Assembly: GCA_023014485.1 (NCBI GenBank)
Contig: JAJOZX010009098.1
Coordinates: 104,613 to 168,612 of the forward strand
DNA length: 64,000 nt
Source of the DNA: Bathynomus jamesi
Taxonomy: Eukaryota > Arthropoda > Malacostraca > Isopoda > Cirolanidae
Direction of reading: 5' to 3'
Position 1 is the first letter of the stretch. Each line of letters begins with the position of its first letter. Below the pieces are notes generated by a model. The model was not told the origin of the DNA and ran no database searches. It saw only the letters and a program-made list of their open reading frames with translations. Of this stretch, positions 33,915 to 45,090 are shown in pieces. A program made the position numbers and the translations under genes.

Positions 33915-35625
33915 CGCACATGGCCCAATTAGAGTGGAGAACAGTTTCAGAGAATAAAACAATTGAAGAAGTGCCAACAACCTTGAAAGAAAAAATGCTA
34001 AGAATTTTATAAAAATATGCTCCTTAATCACATCCAAAAGGAAAAAGGAGCTGGATAGAGAGGCAAAGGTGAAGACTATCCCGCAAAAGAAAGAGAGTGG
34101 AAACGAAGTTAGGCAACTGCAGAGATAATGCCAGGAAAGTAATACAAGAAAAACTGGAAGGTATCGATAGGGAAATACAAGCCCTTAAGGACCATACAGA
34201 GAGGGAAGAGGAAACGGCGGTAGAAGCAACAAAGGAAAATCCAAAATACTTCTGTAGCTATGAGCAAAGGAAAACGAAAACGCGCGCCGCTATTGAGCCC
34301 TTAAGGAAGAGAGATAATGAATTAACTGACGATCAAAAAAAAATATATGAAACAGTGAGAGCCCAGTATGAATCATTTTTCAGTACCCCCAAAAAATGAC
34401 AAAGCGATACCTGACATAGATGCATTCTTTGAAGAGAAATAGCAAGGAGAGTATATAACAGACTTTGATTTTACCCCAGAAGATGTAGCGAGAGCTATAA
34501 GACAAATGAAACCACATTTAGCTGCAGATCCGGACAGTTGGAATGCATTATTGATTAAAAACTTAAAAAATGAAATAGATTCACTTTATACTGGTTAAGG
34601 AGAAGATCCCTAGACAATGGGAAATACTGAACATCTTGAAAAGAGCAAACATTGTCCCTATATATAAAGGAGGGGACGGATCTCAAGCAAAGAACTATAG
34701 ACCAGTGTCATTGACGTCCCACCTCACCAAAGTATTTGAAAGAATAGTTAGAGAGAAATTTTATGATTTCTTGGAGACACTGGAAAGATTCGACGAAAAT
34801 CAACACGGATTCCGCTCAGGTAGATCATGCCTATCACAACTAATAGAACGCTATATCAATATCCTAGATGCACTGGAAGGCAATGACAACTACGATATCA
34901 TATACACGGATTTTGCTAAAGCTTTCGACAGATGTGATCACGGTATAATAGTACATATCAGATAGCGATAAATAAAGCAAAAAGAGTCGCGGGAGAGGTA
35001 CTAAGAACGTTCAAAAGAAGGGACAGAACATTAATAATTCCCCTGCTAAAAACACTGATTATACCAAAACTTGAATACTGCTCAGTTTTGACGTCCCATA
35101 TAAAAAAGAAGAACTTAATAAACTAGAAGAAACGCAAAGACATTTCACAGCTAAGATTGATGGCTGTAAAGAACTCAACTACTGGGAAAGACTACGTGAA
35201 CTAAATCTGTACTCCTTGGAAAGAAGGAGAGGTACATCATAATCTACATGTGGAAAATGCCTGAAAAATTGGTACCAATCATAAACCTAAACCCAATTAC
35301 CATTCAAATAACACTGGAAAATAGGAAAGGCAGAATGTGTAGTGTTCCCAAATTAAAGGCCCGACATGGGACCTCCTCAACACTGAAAGAAAATACCTTG
35401 GTTAGCAGGGGCCAAGACTTTTCAATCAGCTTCCAAAGGACCTCAGAAACGTTACAGGGGTCAAAGTTGAAGTCTTCAAGAGAAGGCTAGATGCATGGCT
35501 CAGGACAGTACCAGATGAGCCGGGCGTGCTTGGCTATGTACGGTGGAAAGCGCAACAAAGCAACTCGCTCCTCCACCAAGCCAGACCTAGAGGCGGGGCC
35601 ACCAGCTTGATCTCCGTGTGAAGAG
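33915..35625 (+). pseudogene. CR1-like LINE ORF2, degraded
   Basis: The pre-RT linker is open from 34097 to 34399 (KYFCSYEQRKTKTRAAI). RT fingers: ANIVPIYKGGDGSQAKNYRP, ENQHGFRSGRSCLSQLIERY, and YTDFAKAFDRCDH at about 34910. The palm with FADD is deleted: sequence jumps at about 34960 to NKAKRVAGEVLRTFKRRDR and PLLKTLIIPKLEYCSVL. The C-terminal end is EVFKRRLDAWLRTVPDEP and LLHQARPRGGATSL at about 35480-35620. Stops near 34400, 34440 and 34600 and frameshifts near 35100 and 35240. Same family as the fragment at 640-957. Confidence 0.85.
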
Positions 35626-35670
35626 AGATCAACGCACGAAACAGCAACAAGGTTAACAAGGTTATTAGTT

Positions 35671-35673
<3 letters not shown>

Positions 35674-35716
<43 letters not shown>
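35674..35716. repeat. (TA)n microsatellite
   Basis: About 42 bp TA between the LINE end and the tRNA-like unit. Confidence 0.95.
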
Positions 35717-35717
<1 letters not shown>

Positions 35718-36089
35718 CATTTGTTCGTTCTCTCTCCATCTTGTGCGGAATGTTCTCCTATACAAGCGTCGTTCTTTACGTTATTTATACTGCGTGTTCT
35801 TTGCAGTTGAAATGTATATATGTACAGTAGATACGGCATGCGGGAGGTGCCCCCCTCGGGGCATTGGTTTCTGCGCGTATGTAGCTACAGGAATTATGAC
35901 TTCTGATTGAGTGAGGACTATGGTGTAGTGGTTATCATATCTGACCGGCAATCGGAAGATCCCGGGTTCGATTCCCGGGTGGTTACCTCATTTTTTCATT
36001 TGTTCGTTCTCTCTTCTCATCTTGCGCGGTTGTTGTTCTCCTATACAAGTGTCGTTCTTTACGTTATTTATACTGCGTGTTCTTTGCAG

Positions 36090-36094
<5 letters not shown>
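35717..36094 (+). repeat. tRNA-like tandem unit, 36-kb copy
   Basis: One tRNA-like sequence with the conserved flank of the 57.6-59.1 kb cluster on both sides: upstream GGCATGCGGGAGGTGCCCCC and TTTCTGCGCGTATGTAG, downstream TTTGTTCGTTCTCTC and ACAAGTGTCGTTCTTTACGT. Confidence 0.8.
35914..35987 (+). ncRNA. tRNA-like sequence 1 (pol III A and B boxes)
   Basis: A box TGGTGTAGTGGTTATCA and B box GGTTCGATTCC are intact. The TΨC arm (CCGGG/CCCGG) and a five-pair anticodon stem (TCTGA/TCGGA) form. The loop is CCGGCAA, giving position 34-36 GGC (alanine) but with C instead of the invariant U at position 33. The 5' and 3' acceptor strands do not pair. TTTTTT, a pol III terminator, follows within six bases. 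Best seen as a tRNA-derived SINE head or pseudo-tRNA. Confidence 0.65.
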
Positions 36095-36127
<33 letters not shown>

Positions 36128-36131
36128 TGTA

Positions 36132-37490
36132 CAGGGTGGGGCACGGGAACCAAGTGTTTTTGGAATAATCAGGAAAATGATATTTATTTTTGTAAAGAAA
36201 ATATATTGGTAGAACAACATTCGTAAGAACATAGCATTTCATGTCATAATAATCATGTACCGAAAATTATATCTAGCATATGATGTCCTTGGCCGTCGAC
36301 GCATTGTTGAAGGCGTTTACGAAAATTGGCCTCCACTCTTCCCAGCAGGTCTCTGTTGATTTGGATGATTTGTTGACGGATCGCTTCCTTCAATGCATCT
36401 AATGTACGGGGCTTGTCCTCGTAGACACGTGACTTGAGGTACCCCCATAGAAAGAAGTCACATGTGGACAAGTCAGGGGACCGAGGGGGCCATGCAATGT
36501 CACCAAATCTCGAAATGAGATGGTTGGGAAACAGGGGGCGAAGAACAGCCATTGACGCTCTGGCGGTGTGTGGCGTGGCCCCATCTTGCTGAAACCACAA
36601 ATGTCGACGAGCAATACGCCTTCTTCGTAACTCAGGGATGAAAAAGGTGTTCACCATCTCAATGTAACGCCCAGATGTTATGGTAACGGTAACCCCATTT
36701 TGTTCGAAGAAATAGGGACCGATGACGCCAAACTTTCCCACCGCGCACCAAACTGTAACCTTAGGGCTATGCAGCGGTTTTTCATGGAGTTGTCGCGGAT
36801 TTTCAGCAGCCCAATACCGACAGTTTTGATTGTTGACGGCCCCATTAAGGTGGAAATGGGCTTCATCACTCATTACCACCATCATGTTTTCATTCTGCTC
36901 ATAAAGTGCAAGCATTTCCTGTGCAAAATTCAGTCGTTGGGGCAATCGTTTACATTCAATTCCTGCACCATCGCTAACTTGTATGGGTGAAAATGTAATT
37001 CTTCATGCAAAATCCGTCTAAAAGTACGATTGCTGATTCCGAGTGCAGCTGAATGTCTCCGAGCAGAGCGGCCTGGGCTTTGCAACATCGCTTGTCTGAC
37101 CCTTTCAACGTTCTCTGGAGTACGCACAGTGCGTTGCGGCCCCTTCGGTTTTGTTTCATTATTGAGCCTCCTGTTCGAAGATTGTTAACCCAACGTAAGA
37201 TTGTGTCACGAGCGGGAACAGAGTCATTTCGATGAATGTTGAATCTGCGGCGAAACGCACGCTGAACTGCTGTCACTGACTCGCCACTCCTAACAAAATG
37301 ATCATACGCGAACATGCGGTGTTCTAACGTCCACTGCTCCATGATGGCACCTGAAAGATAAAGGTGAGTGTTAGTTAAAGTTAAATGCTATGAACCCAGG
37401 AATGGAATGCTACCTACCGCACGCCCCTCCCATTCCTAATGGCCGATTACTAGCTATTCAAAAAACACTTGATTCCCGTGCCCCACCCTG
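36132..37490 (-). mobile_element. Near-complete DD41D mariner-like element, 1.36 kb
   Basis: Ends CAGGGTGGGGCACGGGAA and its inverse TTCCCGTGCCCCACCCTG, flanked by TA (36130-36131; 37491-37492). Arms also share CAAGTGTTTTT. The transposase runs on the minus strand almost end to end. Confidence 0.9.
36253..37342 (-). pseudogene. DD41D mariner-like transposase, two frameshifts
   Basis: N-terminus MEQWTLEHRMFAYDHFVRSG with paired helix-turn-helix regions (AVQRAFRRRFNIHR; RRHSAALGISNRTFRRILHE). First aspartate in VVMSDEAHFHLNG, second in FQQDGATPHTA, third in SPDLSTCDFFLWGYL; 41 residues lie between the last two. C-terminal RRLQQCVDGQGHHML-type end. Single-base frameshifts at about 37150 and 36945 are the only clear lesions across about 345 codons. 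Of the mariners in the window this is the most complete. Confidence 0.9.
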
Positions 37491-37498
37491 TATATATA

Positions 37499-37532
<34 letters not shown>

Positions 37533-37561
37533 GTAACGCCAATAGTAAGTCTTATTGTTTT
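37491..37561. repeat. (TA)n(TG)n(TA)n next to mariner right end
   Basis: Mixed TA/TG repeat at about 37491-37530, then short unique sequence to the inner edge of the inverted duplication. Confidence 0.85.
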
Positions 37562-37673
37562 GCCAATTAAATCGAACTTTGTAATCAAGTCGGATTTTCT
37601 TGTACGATCTACTTTTTTCATATTACAAAAATTTCAAGTTTGACTGTAATGATAATACATATACATTATTTAT

Positions 37674-37748
<75 letters not shown>

Positions 37749-38363
37749 GAAAAAACTTGATTAGTTCTAAATACGGGGTTTTGTAGATAAAAACATTTTT
37801 CAATTTCTAATTCTAGCTCCGACCAGATAAATTCTTAATTTCCTTAAATCTGTGGTGTTAACTTTGTACTATAATAATGTTAATTAAGTTAATCATAGTT
37901 TGGTTCGAGGTCATCAGGTCTTTTCAGATCACGTCAATTGATTGTCAATAACGAAAGTGATAAAAGGATTCGTTGGGTTTTCATATATTTAACAAAACAA
38001 AAGAAGAAAGTTTCATAGAGGTTATGATATTTAAGTGTGACAAAAAAGTTACAACTGCTTGAATGCAAGTTGAATGCATGTTCGCAGAATGAATGAAACT
38101 CGAAATGTTATAAATGTGTACTTGAATAATTACTTGAATATTATAATAACGCGCGAGGAAATTGATGTTGAAATAAAGTTAAATGAATGACATCAGGCCA
38201 TTGCGGTTTGTAGCGACGTCAGTACTACATGATGAGATCTAAACGTGTCACTGACGACGTTCTTTGAGGAAGGAGGCGAAGTATGACATTCATATCAGAG
38301 TGGGAAAACTTAGAGGGTGTCTTATGTATTTAGTAATAGTTCTGCGAGCTACTCGCACCATGA

Positions 38364-38411
<48 letters not shown>

Positions 38412-38488
38412 GAAACTTGGTTTTGTGAAAACTAGTGAAAATTTTCATCTATCTTTTTCTTAGTCTCTTGATATTATATATATATATA

Positions 38489-39415
38489 CAGGGTGGGCGG
38501 AAAGTAGCTCCCTATTTTGGATTGGTAAAAAAATACGTATATTATCCATTTATTTCAGAAGAAATAATATGAAAAGGTAGGCATACATGGTAGGTTTTCT
38601 CTAAAATTCAATGTGGGCTCCAACTCTTTCCACCAGCTTCTGGAGCCGCCCAGGAATGGCGTCCACTGACTTTAGCAGGAACTCCGGCGGGATGGAGGAC
38701 ATGACTTCCCGAATTCGGTCCTCCAGTTCTTCCAATGTCCTCGGTTTTGGTGCGGTAGACTTCTTCCTTTACCCACACCCAAAGAAAAAAAAAATAAAAA
38801 AAAAGCTGAAAAACGGCAGAATCGGTTCAGTGTAACGGTGTGGTGTGGTATGACCTCAGATCAGGTTGTGGGCCCGTTCCTTCTGCGCAACACCATGAAT
38901 GCTGAGCGGTACCTTGCTATGTTGCTAAACGAGGTCTGGCCGGTTGTCAGCACATGGAGAACATCGACGATCTGATATTTATGCAAGATGGCGCCCCTCC
39001 GCACTTCGCTCTTGTTGTCCGTGAGTGGCTGGATGCCCACTTCCCTGGGCGTTGGATGGGTCGTCGTGGTCCACATCAATGGCCAGCCAGGAGCCCCGAC
39101 TTGACACCGTGCGACTTCTTTCTTTGGGGGTGGGTAAAGGAAGAAGTCTACCGCACCAAACCGAGGACATTGGAAGAACTGGAGGACCGAATTCGGAAGT
39201 CATGTCCTCCATCCCGCCGGAGTTCCTGCTAAAGTCAGTGGACGCCATTCCTGGGCGGCTCCAGAAGCTGGTGGAAAGAGTTGGAGCCCACATTGAATTT
39301 CAGAGAAAACCTACCATGTATGCCTACCTTTTCATATTATTTCTTCTGAAATAAATGGATAATATACGTATTTTTTTACCAATCCAAAATAGGGAGCTAC
39401 TTTCCGCCCACCCTG
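38489..39415 (+). mobile_element. Mariner-derived foldback element (long hairpin)
   Basis: Ends CAGGGTGGGCGGAAAGTAGC and its inverse, next to TA runs. The outer ~290 bp at the left (38489-38782) is an inverted copy of the right ~295 bp (39121-39415), including coding sequence for the transposase C-terminus. The 5' half of the original transposon has thus been replaced by an inverted copy of its 3' half. Confidence 0.9.
38840..39330 (+). pseudogene. DD41D mariner-like transposase, 3' half
   Basis: The frame FMQDGAPPHFALVVREWLDA (about 38982) carries the second aspartate, SPDLTPCDFFLWGWVKEEVY the third; spacing is 41 residues. A frameshift near 39205 precedes the C-terminal PPEFLLKSVDAIPGRLQKLV region. 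Upstream, before 38954, TVWCGMTSDQVVGPFLL-type residues are seen in other frames. N-terminal half absent. Confidence 0.85.
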
Positions 39416-39639
39416 TATATATATATATATATATATAAAATCATCGATGCACTCATAGTTTAAGTGGAATTATGAAAAGTTAAACATCTTTTTACATACA
39501 GCACCATTTCACCCATACGCCCATTTCAGGGTACGAGTAGCTCGCACCAGCACTGTTAAAGAAGCACTGCTAAGCAGCACTGCTCTGTATTAGTTTAGTC
39601 AAAAGAACATCCAAATCCATATTCAGTTGATTGCAATTT

Positions 39640-39880
39640 TCGTTAGTTTGTATTGCAGACACCCCAGTTATTATCAGTCCTAGTGCATGATTCATCGGGA
39701 GCAAGTTTGTGTTTCTTACCTAAGGTAATACAACTATTAGACGTCTGGCTCAGAACAACCCCCGATGAGCCAGGGTTACCTGGCTGTGTGAGGTGGAAAG
39801 TACAAGAAACCAACTCACTACTTCACCAGGCAACTCGAAAGGAGGGGGCGACAAGCTTGGCCTTCGTGAAATGAGGAATC
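39640..39880 (+). pseudogene. LINE C-terminal fragment (right arm)
   Basis: Partner of 31560-31800: FLPKVIQLLDVWLRTTPDEP, VRWKVQETNSLLHQA. Same fragment, opposite strand. Confidence 0.75.
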
Positions 39881-39945
39881 ATCGCATTTTCTATAGTATA
39901 CACCAAAAAAAATCATCGAACAAAGCACCCTGTGTTTTTGCAACA

Positions 39946-40123
39946 TTGTGTGTGTGTGTGTGTCTGTGTGTGTGTGTGTGTGGTGTGTGTGTGCGCGCGC
40001 GCGCGCGCGGTCGCTTGCCGCAAGTATTTATACCGAGTAATATTCCGAAACTTCATAAATAAAACAATAAATTAATTGCAATTTTGGCAGGCGCGTTGAT
40101 TGTCCAGATATCGAGTACTACAC

Positions 40124-40172
<49 letters not shown>
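39946..40172. repeat. (GT)n(GC)n and (TC)n microsatellites
   Basis: GT/GC compound run at 39946-40010 and about 46 bp TC at 40126-40172. The TC run is in an insertion not shared with the left arm. Confidence 0.9.
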
Positions 40173-40175
<3 letters not shown>

Positions 40176-40215
40176 GGACCTACGTAGGATAGGAGAGTGG
40201 TCTGAAAAATGACAA

Positions 40216-40917
40216 ATGCCGTTTAACTTGGGTAAATGCAAGGTTATGCACATTGGCTACCCCAATCCCAAGTCGAACTACTCCGTGTTGGGGAGTAATA
40301 TCGAGGCCACTGATTTGGAAAAGGACTTACGTGTGCTAATTAGCGGCGACCTTAAGTTTACAAAACAGTGCGTAGAGGTGGAAAACGAAGGCCAGAAACT
40401 GTTGGGTTATATCAGGAAGCAATTTCGATTTCGGAAACAAGGAGATTGTGCTCTCTCTGTACAATTCCCTGGTTCGGCCGCACCTGGAGTATGTTGTGCA
40501 GTTCTGATCGCCCACCCTCAGGAAAGGGATTAACAGGCTGGAGCGAGTCCAGGTGAGGCCACAAAGTTAATTCCTTCTGTTAGGCATATGGGACACAATC
40601 AACGCTTCACACCCTGAATTTGTTTTCGCTGGAAACTCGGAGGCTGCGCGGTCGACTCATCGAGGTTTTAAAGTTCATACATGGGTTCAACGATGCTGAT
40701 TTTAGAAGCATGTTTAGTTTAAATGATAACTCGCAACAATGGTTGGAAGTTGGATTTGAAACGATTTAGCACTAGTGTGTGTGGGAATTACTTTACCTAT
40801 AAGATCTGTGACACGTGGAACAGGCTACTTTCAGAAGTTGTGAACAGTTCCTCTACACTATTTGCATTTCATACTAATGTCAGTCAATTACTTACAATAA
40901 GAGGAGTATTTTCCTAA
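40216..40917 (+). pseudogene. CR1-like LINE ORF2 C-terminal third (right arm)
   Basis: Partner of 30690-31400. Plus strand: MPFNLGKCKVMHIGYPNP, LEKDLRVLISGDLKFTKQ, a frameshifted thumb, then LKRFSTSVCGNYFTYKICDT and SEVVNSSSTLFAFHT. Frameshifts near 40500 and 40730. Confidence 0.85.
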
Positions 40918-41330
40918 TAGTAGAGACGTACATGTGACAGAAATAGTAACTATCTGAAAACTTTACTGAATGCATTCTTACATCGCGATGGTTTTGCAGT
41001 TTACTGTAATTACTATCGAGAGTTCTTTCGTACTAATTTGGTATTAAGTTAATTGAAGACCTTCTAGGAAGAAATGGCTAAGCGACAAATGTTTTCTCAG
41101 ATTTGGTGCATAATTTGAAAAACGCTTTTTGGAACACGTATTCCGTGGTGGTATTTAATAAATTCTGCTTCCTTTATAAGGAGCTTGAAAGTACAGTCAT
41201 TTAAAAAAGTTCTACCGTAAAGATGTGTTTATTTTATTTATTATGTGTATATGAATATATGCCATGCTTTAATTACTTGTCGCTGATTATTAAATAATTC
41301 ATGTTTCAAATATCGTTTAATTTTCTCCAT

Positions 41331-41333
<3 letters not shown>

Positions 41334-41370
<37 letters not shown>
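41334..41370. repeat. (GT)n microsatellite
   Basis: GT run; inverse partner is the CA run at 30242-30273. Confidence 0.95.
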
Positions 41371-41544
41371 CCAAGTCAACCTATAGTTTGATATGCATGG
41401 GGACAGTAGACACGTGCAAGTGATCTGCATAACATTCCACCCGCTATCTCCTTGCGTTTTTTTTTTTTTTACCAAACGGACGGGTTAACAAAACTGGCGA
41501 ACCTTACCAGGATAGAAAAAGTGGCGACCCTGCCCCAGGATAAA

Positions 41545-41720
41545 AAACTGGCGACTCTGCATCAGGATTCTTCCAGTCTTCCAGACCATGCAAATAGAAC
41601 AACTGGCGACCCCTGCATTAGGATTCTTCCAGTCTTCCAGACCATGCAAATAGAACAACTGGCGACCTCTGCATCCCGGATTCTTCCAGTCTTCCAGACC
41701 CTGGAAATAGAACAACTGAT
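41545..41720 (+). repeat. 56-57 bp minisatellite, about 3 copies
   Basis: GGATTCTTCCAGTCTTCCAG starts at 41565, 41621 and 41678, each unit also holding GAACAACTGGCGACC. Period is a multiple close to but not exactly three, and the surrounding 126-codon open frame is most simply a by-product. Confidence 0.85.
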
Positions 41721-42205
41721 GATGCCCATTCTTCATTCAGGAACAAGTAGCCAGTCAGACACGTCTTCAGGACACGTCAAGGATTTTGCCGTAGGAATCT
41801 TGTTAAGTACAGATCTTTTTTGTAAAAAGTAATCTCTAAACATTTGAAAAGTCAATATTATTAACAGTTAATAATGAGTATCAAGCCAGAATTTACAAGA
41901 AGCACAGTGAATATTCACTACACCGGTGATACTTTTTTTTTATTGAAAATTAGTTATTTTCACTTGTATAGTTAGTATAGAATAATTTTATTTTATGTAC
42001 CAAACATAATATTACCGTATCTTCGCGTACATTCGAGTGAAATGTTGTTTACATTTTTTATTTTTGTTTACAATTTTTTCAAATTATTGAATTAAATTGA
42101 CTTGAAATTATTGTGCAATTATTATGCATTATTATAATGCACAAATTGTGCATTATTTGTGTATTTCTTGGGTAGAGAAAGAGATAGTTTATAGTTTATG
42201 GAGAT

Positions 42206-42430
42206 ACTTGATAGCAGTTCAAGTCAGTCGGTTGCATCCAGAGGGACAACCACCCCAGAGAGTTATAGAGCTACTTGATAGCAGTTCAAGTCATTAGGTT
42301 GCATCCAGAGGGACAACCACCCAAGAGATTTATTGAAATACTTGATAGCAGTTCAAGTAAGTTGGTTGCATCCAGAGGGACAACCGCCCCAGAGAATAAT
42401 AGACTTCACTTGATAGCAGTTCGAGGGCAG
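42206..42430 (+). repeat. 67-68 bp minisatellite, four copies
   Basis: ACTTGATAGCAGTTC starts at 42206, 42273, 42340 and 42408; units also contain GGTTGCATCCAGAGGGACAA. The array ends in short CAGTTT repeats (about 42430-42495). The stretch 41721-42205 has no gene that I can see. Confidence 0.9.
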
Positions 42431-42511
42431 TCAATTTCAGTCAGTTTCAGTTTCTGTCAGTTTTCAGTCGGTCAGTTTCCAGTTAGTCGGTTGGTTACTG
42501 TTCTCTATAGG

Positions 42512-45043
42512 TAAGGTGACCAGAGTCCCGATTTTGGGCGGGACAGTCCCGAATTTATGACATGTGTCCCCCTTTTCAAAAAGGCCCGAAAATGTCCCGC
42601 ATTTGGAGCAAATTTTCATAAATGTCCCGCTTTATTAAAATTACTGTTACATTAGACATTAGATGTCCTTTATGAATTAATAGAATTATGCCACATTCAG
42701 AATCCCAAATCTAAATACGAATTTGCAAACTGAACTGGTATGATACTGTACATATCGCCGTGCCGCCGTGCCGCAGTGCCGTGATTCCCGACTAGCGTTT
42801 CAATGCTTCATTAGCGGCCTCTGTGTAAAGTTCTGTTGTAGTGTAACGCTTTTATGTTTTTATGTTTGCTTAATTAATAACCTTAATTAATTTTTATCCC
42901 TGCATCTTTTTTTTTCTTTTGCAGCTAGGTTAAACTTTTTCGTTTGAAGGATAAGGAAAGTTATTAATTGTATCGTACGTCAGGTCGTAGGCCTATTTTG
43001 ACAACACAAAATGTCTAAAACTAAAAGGAAGTGTACATTTAATGCACATCTGCAGTCTAAATATCCATTTATTATAAAAACAACAACAGAAAGTGATGTA
43101 CGGTGTGAGAAATGTAGAAGTGACACAAATCGGTTGATATCGATGCTTCATCTAGTAAGATAGTGAGTGATTATTTTAAAAGTGTGACGCCTAGTAATAA
43201 GGATTTAGAAGTAGCTGCTGCTGAGGGTTTGTGGGCTTACCATACAGTCAGGGAAAATCAAAGCTTCAGATCTACTGACTGTGCAACAAAAATTTTGAAA
43301 ACATGCTTTGAACAAAAATGTTCATGTGCCAGAACAAAGTGCGAAGCGATTGTTTCAAATGTATTTGCGCCATATGCTGAAACAGAATTAAAAAACAATT
43401 AAAGGATGCTCATTGCATAACATTGCTAACTGATGCAAGCAACCATGGAAACATCAAGCTGTTTCCTGTTTTAATTCGCTTCTTTCAGCCATATGAAGGT
43501 GCTCAAGTGAAGCTTATTGACTTTAAATCTCAGCCTGGAGAAAACTCAGATATTGTGGTGAAATATTTAACTGATATATTGAAAAGCATGACCTGGGCAG
43601 AAAATTAGTTGCTTTCTGTGGTGATAACACTAACTATAATTTTGGTGGTGCTGCAAGAAAAGGAGTGAATAACATTTTCAGGAAGCTAAATGACTACATT
43701 GGTAGAGAACTAATTGGGATTGGTTGTTTTGCACATATTGTACATAATGCTGTTCAGTCTGCCAGTGACTGTCTGCCAATTGATGTGGAAACAGTGGTTG
43801 TAAAAATATATTCATATTTCTACATCTATACTGTTCGAGTAGAAGAACTGAAAGAGTTTTGTGATTTTATGGACATTGAATATAAACAGTTACTGGGATA
43901 TAGTAAAACAAGGTGGTTGGCATTAATGCCTGCGGTTGAAAGAATACTCAAGTTGTTTCCTGGTCTAAGATCATACTTTCTGAGCCAAAGCAAGTGTCCA
44001 GTGATACTGAAAAACTTTTTTGAAAACCCACAATCAGAGATCTGGCTCAACTTTGTGCACTGTCAAGCAGCCACCTTTCACCAAGTGGTTTTAAAGATTG
44101 AGGGTGAACATATATCAGTTGAAGTGATGAGTGCAATTTCTGATCTGAAGGATAATTTGCAATCAAAGAAAGATAATGTGTTTGTGCCACTCTCAGTCAG
44201 GAGTCTTGTAAACAAACTTGAACAAGATGGGTTGATTGATTCTAATGATTCCTTATCTGTAAAGAAAATATTAGTTGAGTTTTATGACACGTGTTAAGTA
44301 CTTGGATCAGAGGTCGGGTCACTTGCCAAACGTTGAGTGTATGCAGTGGGCTTTATTAAAACAAGTTCCAAAGTGGTCAGTTGTTGAGAAAACAATGGAT
44401 TTTGCAGCTGAAAAACAACTATTTGACTCCAAATTTGACACTGAATTATTTGATGAGTTCACGTGTTTTGCAAAGTACATTAGTGATGAGAAAGTAGCAG
44501 AGTGGAATGCATCTAAATTATCAACAGACCAGCGCTGGGTGGAAGTATTCACTCATTTCAAGGCCAGAGATGTCTTTCTCTCAAATGAATAAGACGTGGA
44601 CATCTGAGAAAGCACAACTGAAAGTCTCAACTCTAAAAGCTTTACTTTTAACTAAAATAAACTTCAATCAAACCTGCATGGAGTTCAACACTGTTGAAAT
44701 CAACTCCGGAGTTACTTCAGAAGATTTCATCTACTGAAAAGTATGGGAATTGAAAAGCAAATACGATAATATTGTGTATTGGTATGTCATAGATATTAGC
44801 CATTTTCAGTTGAGTTAATTTTTTTCATAATTATATACTCAAGAGAAAACTACAAGCAGTGAAGTAATAATTATGTTCCACATATATATATATATATATA
44901 TTATATAATATATATATATAATATATATATATATATGAGGTAGAGAGGTGTCCCTCTTTTGGCTCCTGAAAATAGTCATTTTAGTTTATGACCAAAAATA
45001 GAAAAATGTCCCGCTTTTTGCTCCTAAAAATATGGTCACTTTA
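42512..45043 (+). mobile_element. hAT transposon, perfect 8-bp TSD
   Basis: Flanked by TCTATAGG at 42504-42511 and 45044-45051. Ends TAAGGTGACCA and TGGTCACTTTA pair with one mismatch; both ends carry GTCCCGC/GGTGTCCC words. A (TA)n run (44882-44936) lies near the right end. Confidence 0.95.
43010..44740 (+). pseudogene. hAT transposase with BED-like N-terminus, few lesions
   Basis: ATG at 43010 (MSKTKRKCTFNAHLQSKYPF) opens a BED-like finger with C-x2-C in VRCEKCRSD. After a break near 43150: SDYFKSVTPSNKDLEVAAAE, CARTKCEAIVSNVFAP; a break near 43400; LLTDASNHGNIKLFPVLIRF with the first acid region; a break near 43600; AFCGDNTNYNFGG (second acid); GIGCFAHIVHNAVQ; KTRWLALMPAVERIL (conserved W); and the C-terminal part after a frameshift near 44290 (VECMQWALLKQVPKW, WVEVFTHFKARDV). 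Four to five lesions. Resembles a multi-copy animal hAT family, name not assigned. Confidence 0.8.
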
Positions 45044-45090
45044 TCTATAGGCTAGGTTATGTTACTATACTTTATAATGTTAGAAATTAC

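Larger units (their letters stand above)
37562..41453 (-). repeat. Large inverted duplication 1, right arm
   Basis: Reverse-complement partner of 29971-33077. It is longer because it holds the mariner foldback element at 38489-39415 and a (TC)n-bearing insertion of about 125 bp at 40085-40210. Long TA runs at 37672-37748 have no equal in the left arm. Confidence 0.9.

Noticed and set aside
35914..35987. Functional alanine tRNA (anticodon GGC)
   Set aside because: The acceptor stem does not pair and position 33 is C, so I call it tRNA-like only.
29971..41453. Palindrome as a pure assembly artefact
   Set aside because: The arms differ by several percent and hold arm-specific insertions with target duplications, which an artefact would not create. 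Only reads could settle it fully.
41452..41832. 126-codon open frame with internal peptide repeats
   Set aside because: It is produced by the 56-57-bp minisatellite; no start context, promoter or family motif.
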